Source: Promethearchaeota archaeon | GTDB lineage: Archaea > Asgardarchaeota > Lokiarchaeia > Sigynarchaeales > SOKP01 | Direction: 5' to 3' | DNA: 7,299 nucleotides | Assembly (NCBI GenBank): GCA_019894735.1 | Contig: JAGXOB010000112.1 | Coordinates: forward strand, 1-7,299 | Shown: positions 1 to 5,391 of the stretch, piece by piece | Position numbering within the stretch: position 1 is the first letter of the stretch | Layout of the letters: each line of letters starts with the position of its first letter | Made by a program: the position numbers and the translations under genes | Notes under the pieces: generated by a model | Database searches by the model: none | What the model was told of the DNA's origin: nothing | What the model saw: the letters and a program-made list of their open reading frames with translations, nothing else

Positions 1-172
1 CTATTTTCATCCTTGTGCATCTTATCCAATTACAGATCTCGAAATTAACATTCCTCGAGACCTTTAAACAATTAAATAATTATTATTTTTATTTTCTTAT
101 TATTGCCAAATATTTAATTCTCTTTATTGCTTAAATTAGTTTATTAATAAAAGAAGAATTTCGACGAAGATT
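1..172. other. AT-rich intergenic region upstream of the CDF gene
   Basis: No supportable gene lies here. Visible items are a 6-bp perfect inverted repeat (TCTCGA at 37-42, TCGAGA at 55-60, 12-base spacer) and a very AT-rich stretch leading to the CDF promoter. Two minus-strand ATG codons near the left edge (positions 20 and 10) could begin a gene leaving the window, but too little sequence is present and no TATA-like box sits at the expected distance. Confidence 0.5.
140..151 (+). promoter_or_regulatory. TATA-like box of the CDF gene
   Basis: TTTATTAATAAA is centred about 27 bases before the ATG at 173. That is the archaeal TATA-to-start-site distance, so transcription would begin at or next to the ATG and give a leaderless message. 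No Shine-Dalgarno motif precedes the ATG, which agrees. The region is AT-rich, so chance matches are possible. Confidence 0.45.
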
Positions 173-1615
173 ATGGATATTAAAATTAAATATGGAATTA
201 TAGCTTTCATAATAATTCTTATTCAATCCAGCTTAAAGTTAGTAGGTGTAGTAATAACAGGTAGTTTAAGCTTTTTATCTGAGACCATAGATACGCTTAC
301 TGACATCTTCTTTGTTTCTCTCACGATATATTCTCTTTATGTAAGCCAGAAACCCCCAGATTTCGAACATATGTACGGACATTCCAAAATTGATTCGCTA
401 GGAGGATTAGTCCAAGGTATAATTTTAGTTAATATTTATTGCGTTCTTATTTTTGTAGCAATTCAAAGTATTTTAATTAGTTCATTTGGAATAATTAATC
501 CCGACTGGGGGTTCCTAATATTGATAATATCATTTATCATTAATTTAGTATTTTCTAGGTTATTACTATGGCAAGGAAAGAAACAGAATAGTTTATCTCT
601 TAGGATTCAAGGCCTAAATTTATTCCAAGATTCTCTTCGAGCACTCATAGTAATAATTAGTTTTGTTTTAACTTTACTGTTTAACTTTCAATTTTTAGAT
701 CCCTATTTTAGTGTAGCTCTTTCCATACTGATAATTATAAGTTCAATCCATCTTTCCAAAGAGGGAATTAAGGATTTAATCGATGTAAACCCAATAAACT
801 CACTTATTATAGAAGAAATAAAACTAAGTGTATTCAATCTAGATCACGTAAATGGCGTTGAGGAATTAAAGGTTAGAATTAGTGGCAACACTTTATTTCT
901 AGAAATACGATTATCTGTTGAGGATCATATATCTGTAGTACATGCGAACGAAATTACAAAAGGTATAAGAGCCTTAAGCAAGAAATTTTTTCCATCTTAC
1001 AAAGTTGAGACATTAGTTGAAATGAATCCTTTAAGCGGAGAATCTTCGCTCGGAGAAAAGATATTCAACTTGCTTTATACTATAAAAAGCGAATTTAAAG
1101 AGATTTCGGATTTTAAAGATTTGAACATATTTAGAATTGAAAACGATTACTTCTTATCATTAGCTATTATTGTCGATGATAGTTTATCTTTAGAGGAGGC
1201 TCACGAATTAAGCAGTCTGTTTGAAAGACAGTTACAAGAGCAAGTCCCATTTATCTCGCGAATTATTACTCATATAGAATCCCAAACCATGCTGAAAAAT
1301 TCTTTGACAGATCATCTAGTTTGTACACCTATTGAACCTGAGAAAAAGAAAGAAATTCAAGCTTCCTTAGAAAGTCTATTGAAATCGATTCCAGAAGTTA
1401 AAGGATATCATGGTTTGGAATTTTGGGCCGCCCTTGACTTTTGTGTTCTCGAACTTCATGTTTTTTTTAATGGGGCTCTTAATATTACGCGAGTTCATAC
1501 TTTGATAACAAAAGTTGAGCAGCAAATAAAAAATACTTTGAATATTGAAAATTTATCGGAAGTAATTCTTCATTCTGAACCCTTAGAAGGACGCACTGAG
1601 GGAATTATATTTTAA
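173..1615 (+). CDS. Cation diffusion facilitator (CDF) metal transporter with extended C-terminal region
   Basis: This is a membrane transporter of the CDF family, which exports divalent metals (Zn, Fe, Mn, Cd, Co) by proton exchange. Six hydrophobic segments are visible at roughly residues 8-30, 34-56, 79-103, 112-133, 150-172 and 176-195. TM2 carries DxxxD (D40, D44), half of metal site A. The TM2-TM3 loop has DFEHMYGH (D63, H66, H70), matching the DxxHxxxH site B of YiiP-type proteins, followed by the typical GGLVQGIIL segment. In TM5 the usual HxxxD appears as N149-LFQ-D153, so one site-A ligand is changed. Residues about 205-290 fit the cytoplasmic CDF domain (VRISG, then an AHxI-like helix). 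Two further segments (about 295-375 and 385-470) show the same pattern, which explains the 480-residue length against about 300 for the family. The ATG at 173 suits a leaderless transcript. The metal is not predictable; family assignment is confident. Confidence 0.9.
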   Translation: MDIKIKYGIIAFIIILIQSSLKLVGVVITGSLSFLSETIDTLTDIFFVSLTIYSLYVSQKPPDFEHMYGHSKIDSLGGLVQGIILVNIYCVLIFVAIQSILISSFGIINPDWGFLILIISFIINLVFSRLLLWQGKKQNSLSLRIQGLNLFQDSLRALIVIISFVLTLLFNFQFLDPYFSVALSILIIISSIHLSKEGIKDLIDVNPINSLIIEEIKLSVFNLDHVNGVEELKVRISGNTLFLEIRLSVEDHISVVHANEITKGIRALSKKFFPSYKVETLVEMNPLSGESSLGEKIFNLLYTIKSEFKEISDFKDLNIFRIENDYFLSLAIIVDDSLSLEEAHELSSLFERQLQEQVPFISRIITHIESQTMLKNSLTDHLVCTPIEPEKKKEIQASLESLLKSIPEVKGYHGLEFWAALDFCVLELHVFFNGALNITRVHTLITKVEQQIKNTLNIENLSEVILHSEPLEGRTEGIIF

Positions 1616-1617
1616 TC

Positions 1618-2751
1618 CTAAAAGGGAAAGTGGTAGTCAAATAATCCTAATTCCTTTTGCATAGTTTTAATATCTTCTTGTAAACTTTTATTGATAGGAA
1701 TACCTTGGTTTTTCCGTTCATCTTCAGCGAAATATTCTTTTTCTCCAGCGGTATAGATTCGTGACTTTCCAGGAGCTTTCCTAGAGGCCCTTAAATCCCT
1801 CATAATTGTTCCTGTAGCTCGTTTAAACCGTTTTAAAGGAGTAAAATGATTAATGTTTATCGCTAGAAAGAAGTGACCAACTTTTAGTCGTTTTTGCCCC
1901 TCTTCAATAATTCCTGCCGTATCTTTAAGGAAAATACCGTCTTGTAAAGCTGCGGATAAAATTTCTACAAATGTGGCATAACCAAAACCTTTATAACCAG
2001 ATGTTTCCTCACCCATTCCGCCTAAAGGTAGAAGGGCAGCAGTTCTTTCTTCCAAATTTTTAAGTGTTTCGTGAGGATCATTCTGTGATCTTCCATTATT
2101 AGTGATTATTAGACCATCGGGGAGTGGTCGGTGAATTCTATCAAACACTTCTACCTTACCTCTTTGAATAATTGAGGTAGCGCAATCGAGTATAAAAGGA
2201 AAATCTTCATCTGTGGGTGCACCTAAAGTTAATGGATTAGTTCCCAGCATTGGCTCGACGCCAAATGTTGGAGGGACTGCAGGTCTAGCGTTCGTGGTTG
2301 TAATCCCTATCATACCCTCGTTTATTGCCATAAGCGAATAATATCCCGCAATTCCAAAATGTGTTGAATTTCTCACTGCTACAGCCCCAAGACCATATCT
2401 TTTAGCCTTCCGAATAGCTAATTTCATTGCCTTATACCCTATTACAGGCCCTAATCCACATCCACCATCAATAACAGCTGTAGTGGGGCTTTTTCTAACG
2501 ATCTTTATTTTGGTGTCTGTATTATATATACCTTCTTTAATTCTATCATAGTACATCTTACATCTTTGAATGCCGTGTGAATCTATACCCCGTAAATCGG
2601 ATGTAATCAAAACATCTGCAATCACATCGGCATCGACTCTCTTTACATTAAGGCCAACAAACACATCTCTAATGAAATTCTTGAGGGTTATAAAATCTAT
2701 ATAGACCGCATCTTTTGAGTTAGATATGATATCAACTTTTGTACTTGTCAT
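1618..2751 (-). CDS. Malate/L-lactate dehydrogenase family (Ldh2/YlbC/YiaK type) oxidoreductase, copy 1
   Basis: This is a cytoplasmic NAD(P)-dependent 2-hydroxyacid dehydrogenase of the malate/lactate/ureidoglycolate/sulfolactate family, unrelated to Rossmann-type LDH and MDH. Family motifs, numbered from the ATG at 2751 (377 residues), are RGIDSHGIQR (about 54-63, with the conserved catalytic-type His), VAVRNSTHFG (about 124-133), LGTNPLTLGAPTDE (about 169-182), LDCATSIIQRGK (about 188-199) and GYKGFGYATFVEIL (about 252-265). An in-frame GTG at 2760 adds three residues; the ATG is preferred, though neither has a ribosome site. The protein is closely similar along its length to the product of 2905-4008, indicating tandem duplication, but carries about ten extra N-terminal residues. 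The gene ends two bases from the convergent CDF gene. Substrate is unknown; L-malate, L-lactate and sulfolactate are the family options. Confidence 0.88.
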   Translation of the reverse strand: MTSTKVDIISNSKDAVYIDFITLKNFIRDVFVGLNVKRVDADVIADVLITSDLRGIDSHGIQRCKMYYDRIKEGIYNTDTKIKIVRKSPTTAVIDGGCGLGPVIGYKAMKLAIRKAKRYGLGAVAVRNSTHFGIAGYYSLMAINEGMIGITTTNARPAVPPTFGVEPMLGTNPLTLGAPTDEDFPFILDCATSIIQRGKVEVFDRIHRPLPDGLIITNNGRSQNDPHETLKNLEERTAALLPLGGMGEETSGYKGFGYATFVEILSAALQDGIFLKDTAGIIEEGQKRLKVGHFFLAININHFTPLKRFKRATGTIMRDLRASRKAPGKSRIYTAGEKEYFAEDERKNQGIPINKSLQEDIKTMQKELGLFDYHFPF

Positions 2752-2760
2752 GAAGACCAC

Positions 2761-2904
2761 TTTGAATGCAATAGAATCTATTTATCTAGAAGACTATTTA
2801 ACAAAATTCCTATTAAACATAAGTTGAAAGTTCGTATAAGCGGCATTAATTTTATTAAATTTCAGCTTCATTCTTAAAAAAAATTAAAGAAAGAGAATTT
2901 TTTG
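2761..2904 (-). promoter_or_regulatory. Intergenic promoter region of dehydrogenase copy 1
   Basis: These 144 bases separate the two dehydrogenase genes. Reading the minus strand, the best TATA-like element is TTTAATAAAAT at about 2849-2859, just after a GAAA that could act as a BRE. It would start transcription near 2828 and leave a leader of about 75 bases. Weaker AT-rich candidates lie closer to the gene. The separate terminator just upstream suggests copy 1 has its own promoter. Confidence 0.35.
2876..2883 (-). terminator. Poly-T terminator after dehydrogenase copy 2
   Basis: Eight consecutive T on the minus strand lie about 20 bases past the stop codon at 2905, within a wider T-rich stretch. 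Archaeal RNA polymerase terminates at such runs without a hairpin. This would separate transcription of the two paralogues. Confidence 0.5.
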
Positions 2905-4008
2905 TTAAAAAAGAGATTTGTATTTATCCAAATTAAGTTCTTCTCGCATAATTTTAATATCTTCTTGCAAACTTTTATTAAGAGGAATTCCTGTTTTTCT
3001 TCTACTTGTCATAACATCGTATTCCTTTTCACCAGCGGTATAAATTCGGTTTGCTCCAGGTTCTTTCTTGGAAGAACGAAGGCCTTTCATGATGTTTCCT
3101 GCTGTCTTTTTAAAAACTTCAAGAGGGATAAAGCTTTCTATATTAATTGCTAAGAAAAAATGCCCCACTTTTAATCTTTTTTGACCTTCTTCTACAATTC
3201 CTATTGTATCTTTAAGATATATTCCATCTTGAAGGGCTGCTGACAACAATTCAACCAACGTTGCGTAACCATAGCCTTTATAACCTGAAGTTTCTTCCCC
3301 CCTACCACCTAATGGCAGTAATGCGGCTTTACCTTTACCCATGTTTTCTAAAATTTTAGCAGGATCAGTTTCTGTCTTTCCTTCATCCGTTATTACGACC
3401 CCATCAGGTAAAGGTTTATTAATTCTATTATATAGCTCTACTTTACCTCTTTGAACAATAGTCGTTGCACAATCAATTAAAAATGGAAACTCTTCATCTG
3501 TTGGCGCACCTGCAGTAAGAGGATTTGTACCTAGGATGGGTTCGACTCCGAATGTAGGGGACATAGAGGGCCGAGCATTAGTTACTGCCAAACCAATCAT
3601 CCCCTCTTTTATTGCCATGAGTGAATAAAAGCCAGCTATACCAAAATGAGTAGAATTTCTAACGGCTACAGAGCCTAGTCCATACTTTTTCGCTTTTTCA
3701 ATTGCTGCTTTCATGGCTTTATAAGCAATAACATGCCCCATTCCACAATTACCATCCCAAAGCGCAGTTGTTGGACCATCCTTAATTACATCGATTTTTG
3801 TAATCACTTCATATATACCAGCTTTTATGCGATCGAAATACATTTTACAGCGTTGTATTCCATGGGTATCAATTCCTCTAATATCTGAAGCGATTAATAC
3901 TTCTGCTATAATGTTGGCGTCGTTTTTAGGCACCCCAAGACCTATGAAAACGTCTCGCATGAAGCTTTTGAGCGTTTCCGCTTCAATATATATTATATTT
4001 TCAGACAT
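2905..4008 (-). CDS. Malate/L-lactate dehydrogenase family (Ldh2/YlbC/YiaK type) oxidoreductase, copy 2
   Basis: This is the second copy of the NAD(P)-dependent 2-hydroxyacid dehydrogenase, 367 residues. Visible motifs are RGIDTHGIQR (44-53), VAVRNSTHFG (114-123), FGVEPILGTNPLTAGAPTDE (153-172), IDCATTIVQRGK (178-189) and GYKGYGYATLVELL (242-255). The start is the ATG at 4008, whose N-terminus (MSENIIYIEAETLKSFMRDV) aligns with residues about 15-32 of copy 1. No Shine-Dalgarno motif precedes it. The paralogues keep all catalytic and cofactor motifs but differ in the loop before the GTNP motif (RPSMSPTFG here, RPAVPPTFG in copy 1) and in the C-terminal tail, which could mean different substrates. 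In archaea this family includes L-malate dehydrogenase and the sulfolactate dehydrogenase of coenzyme M synthesis; the sequence alone does not decide between them. Confidence 0.9.
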   Translation of the reverse strand: MSENIIYIEAETLKSFMRDVFIGLGVPKNDANIIAEVLIASDIRGIDTHGIQRCKMYFDRIKAGIYEVITKIDVIKDGPTTALWDGNCGMGHVIAYKAMKAAIEKAKKYGLGSVAVRNSTHFGIAGFYSLMAIKEGMIGLAVTNARPSMSPTFGVEPILGTNPLTAGAPTDEEFPFLIDCATTIVQRGKVELYNRINKPLPDGVVITDEGKTETDPAKILENMGKGKAALLPLGGRGEETSGYKGYGYATLVELLSAALQDGIYLKDTIGIVEEGQKRLKVGHFFLAINIESFIPLEVFKKTAGNIMKGLRSSKKEPGANRIYTAGEKEYDVMTSRRKTGIPLNKSLQEDIKIMREELNLDKYKSLF

Positions 4009-4110
4009 AGTGAACCCTTAAGTGTTTTTCAATCTCATTATTTTTTGAAAAGCATATAATATTCTATCGTATTTTTGGTTTTACATAAAGTTTAACTTAA
4101 TATTACTTCC
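4009..4110. promoter_or_regulatory. Divergent promoter region (dehydrogenase copy 2 / small ORF)
   Basis: This is an AT-rich spacer between divergently oriented genes. On the minus strand, TATA-like candidates for the dehydrogenase are AAAAAATAAT (about 4037-4046) and ATTATAT (about 4054-4060). On the plus strand, TTTTACATAAA (4079-4089) is centred 27 bases before the ATG at 4111, and TTTAACTTAATATTA (about 4091-4105) lies nearer. The choice between them is not resolved. Confidence 0.35.
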
Positions 4111-4311
4111 ATGTTATGTGGTTTTTTGAAACCCGTTTGCTATTCTTTTGGTATGATATTAAATGATATGAAAGTGAAAGTAGAAGGAAAATTTTTCAAA
4201 GAAGTTTCAATTGAGGACGATGGAGACAACATAACTTATGTCTTTCCAGATACTGAAGAATTCTTATCTATATTACGGCGAAAGCTCAATAAAGAATTAA
4301 CATTAGATTAA
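4111..4311 (+). CDS. Small hypothetical protein (up to 66 aa)
   Basis: I do not recognise this protein. From residue 20 on, the sequence looks like a genuine small soluble protein: MKVKVEGKFFKEVSIED suggests a beta hairpin, followed by an acidic turn (DDGDN), a short strand (ITYVF) and an amphipathic helix (EEFLSILRRKLNKEL). There is no membrane segment, metal-binding cysteine cluster or known motif. The start is uncertain: ATG 4111 fits a leaderless transcript from the TATA-like box at 4079-4089, but the first 14 residues (with two Cys) look unlike the rest, and ATG at 4153 (52 aa) or 4168 (47 aa) are credible alternatives. The gene stands alone between the dehydrogenase promoter and the SRP RNA promoter. 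A run of eight T at 4371-4378 could end its transcript. Confidence 0.5.
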   Translation: MLCGFLKPVCYSFGMILNDMKVKVEGKFFKEVSIEDDGDNITYVFPDTEEFLSILRRKLNKELTLD

Positions 4312-4352
4312 TTCCGTAGCCCTCGTCCTTCTTATTACTTTACTCCAATAAG

Positions 4353-4360
4353 TTTTTATA
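4353..4360 (+). promoter_or_regulatory. TATA box of the SRP RNA gene
   Basis: TTTTTATA is centred 26-27 bases before G4382/G4383, where the structured RNA appears to begin (GGAACCTTAGG). The spacing matches the boxes of the CDF and UroD-like genes and sets the proposed 5' end of the RNA. Confidence 0.5.
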
Positions 4361-4370
4361 ATTCCAATCA

Positions 4371-4378
4371 TTTTTTTT
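4371..4378 (+). terminator. Poly-T run between the small ORF and the SRP RNA
   Basis: Eight T on the plus strand about 60 bases past the small ORF stop, and immediately upstream of the predicted SRP RNA start, could act as an archaeal poly-T terminator that keeps the upstream transcript out of the RNA gene. Confidence 0.35.
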
Positions 4379-4381
4379 CTT

Positions 4382-4687
4382 GGAACCTTAGGCCCGTTCT
4401 GCAATCCTATACTGGATGAAGCGTAAAACGGTCTCTAGCGCAAATTGCCTAGATTCAGGTTTCATGAGGAATATTATCCAATTTTATGTTCCGTCGAAGC
4501 GATCCCCATGATGGTGGGTACCAGAGCAGTTTCTTTCGTAGGAAAGTCATAAGCTCGTAATAACAAAACCGATCAGGCCAGGGATGGAGCAATCGTAAGT
4601 TTAGGCGTTCACGCTTTATGGTAAGGTCGTGGAGGAGCATATTATACGGTCGTAGTATTTGAATTGGAATCGAGATTTAGGTTTTTT
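4382..4687 (+). ncRNA. Signal recognition particle RNA (archaeal 7S/SRP RNA)
   Basis: This is the RNA scaffold of the signal recognition particle, which directs ribosomes making secreted and membrane proteins to the membrane through SRP54 and SRP19. Helix 8, the SRP54 site, is 4570-4595: CGAT, CAGG internal loop, CCA, GGGA tetraloop (GNRA), TGG, AGCA internal loop, ATCG. Helix 6, the SRP19 site, is 4524-4556: GAGC/GCTC base, CTTTC/GAAAG stem and a GTAG (GNAR) tetraloop. Helix 5 can be traced by pairing 4496-4501 with 4612-4617, 4491-4494 with 4618-4621, 4481-4485 with 4623-4627 and 4477-4480 with 4630-4633. The Alu end shows TGCAATCC, loop TATACT, GGAT (4400-4417), resembling the UGUAAUCC-loop-GGA core. 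Ends 4382-4388 and 4679-4685 can pair as an archaeal helix 1. Length of about 306 nt suits the class, and the stretch is GC-richer than its flanks. Exact ends are approximate. Confidence 0.85.
4682..4687 (+). terminator. Poly-T terminator of the SRP RNA
   Basis: Six T follow the last paired segment of the RNA, the position expected of an archaeal terminator. The run overlaps the stop codon of the convergent glycosylase gene (4686-4688), so the two genes share these bases. Confidence 0.5.
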
Positions 4688-5288
4688 ATACATCTTGTTC
4701 TAAAGTAAAGCGTAAAAAGCGATCTTTGTCTTCTTCCGCATAGTCTATCCCTATTCTCTTACTTAATATAATTTTTTTATCTCCAATGTTTTTCCCTTGA
4801 GCAAAATGGAGTTTTGAGGTTTCCGAGCAAGAATCTTTTCCGTTATATTTATCTTTAGTTATATTCAATGCCATGCACAACTTGCTTGGTCCATCAACCA
4901 AATTCTTATAATTTCTCCCGATTTTTACCTCTCGGTTTTCTTTCATTAATTCTATTCCCTCAATGGGGAACAATTTTCTTATGAAAATAGCACAAGGTAC
5001 CCCTTCTGGTTCAGTAATTACATTAAGGCAGAAATACATTCCATAAATGTAATAAACATAGAATGTACCCGGTTTCATAAACATAACTTTTGTTTTTTCT
5101 GTTTTTTTGAAATTGTATGCGTGGCAGGCTTTGTCGTTTGAACCTAAATAGGCTTCGACTTCTACTATTTTACCTATTATATCCCCATTCTTTGTTTTCT
5201 TTATTAGATATCTACCTAAGAGATCCTTACATACTTCGACCGTTTCTCTTAAAAAGAAATCTGTTGTTAGCTTTTTAAGTTCGCTCAT
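4686..5288 (-). CDS. 3-methyladenine DNA glycosylase, AAG/MPG family
   Basis: This is a base-excision repair enzyme that removes alkylated or deaminated purines (3-methyladenine, 7-methylguanine, hypoxanthine) by cutting the N-glycosidic bond. At 200 residues it has normal bacterial/archaeal length, lacking the N-terminal extension of the human protein. Motifs are IVEVEAYLGSNDKACHAY (41-58), holding the catalytic Glu (E45, equivalent to human E125), the pocket Tyr Y47 and His H56; MFMKPGT (69-75) then YVYYIYGMYFCLN (77-89), the segment with the DNA-intercalating Tyr and pocket Asn (N89); EGVPCAIFIR (95-104); and DGPSKLCMALNI (132-143). The C-terminus stops at RFLRFTLEQDV, slightly short of the usual ending. 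Start is the ATG at 5288; the next TATA-like sequence lies at 5324-5335. It is monocistronic, divergent from the UroD-like gene and convergent with the SRP RNA. The family call is secure; substrate range is inferred. Confidence 0.95.
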   Translation of the reverse strand: MSELKKLTTDFFLRETVEVCKDLLGRYLIKKTKNGDIIGKIVEVEAYLGSNDKACHAYNFKKTEKTKVMFMKPGTFYVYYIYGMYFCLNVITEPEGVPCAIFIRKLFPIEGIELMKENREVKIGRNYKNLVDGPSKLCMALNITKDKYNGKDSCSETSKLHFAQGKNIGDKKIILSKRIGIDYAEEDKDRFLRFTLEQDV

Positions 5289-5323
5289 ATTGGAATCAAT
5301 GCTATAAATTTGTAAAATTAAAC

Positions 5324-5335
5324 TTATATATATTA
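5324..5335 (-). promoter_or_regulatory. TATA box of the DNA glycosylase gene
   Basis: On the minus strand TTAATATATATAA is the strongest TATA-like sequence in the divergent spacer. It lies about 41 bases before the ATG at 5288, which predicts a leader of about 14 bases. Because it is nearly palindromic it could also assist transcription in the other direction. Confidence 0.45.
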
Positions 5336-5360
5336 AAGACCTTTTTAATGTTATAAAGGA

Positions 5361-5370
5361 TTTTAATAAA
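5361..5370 (+). promoter_or_regulatory. TATA-like box of the UroD-like gene
   Basis: TTTTAATAAA is centred about 27 bases before the ATG at 5392, predicting a leaderless transcript starting at the ATG. No Shine-Dalgarno motif is present. A second AT-rich element (TTATAAAGG, about 5351-5359) is a weaker alternative. Confidence 0.45.
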
Positions 5371-5391
5371 AGATTACTATCTTAAGATTTA

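Noticed and set aside
1..20. Possible start of a minus-strand gene leaving the window (ATG at 20 or 10)
   Set aside because: Only a few codons are visible and no TATA-like box lies near 37-47, so it cannot be supported.
2749..2760. GTG at 2760 as the start of dehydrogenase copy 1
   Set aside because: It adds only three residues; the ATG at 2751 is equally placed and a stronger codon, so it was preferred, though not proven.
2902..3153. 83-residue plus-strand reading frame rich in Phe, Cys and Asn
   Set aside because: It is the antisense shadow of the conserved C-terminus of dehydrogenase copy 2.
3827..4021. 64-residue plus-strand reading frame
   Set aside because: It is antisense to the conserved N-terminus of dehydrogenase copy 2, which carries the catalytic motif there.
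4455..4640. 61-residue minus-strand reading frame with an Arg/Leu/Trp-rich product
   Set aside because: It lies wholly inside the SRP RNA. Its odd composition is explained by the RNA structure and it has no recognisable domain or promoter.
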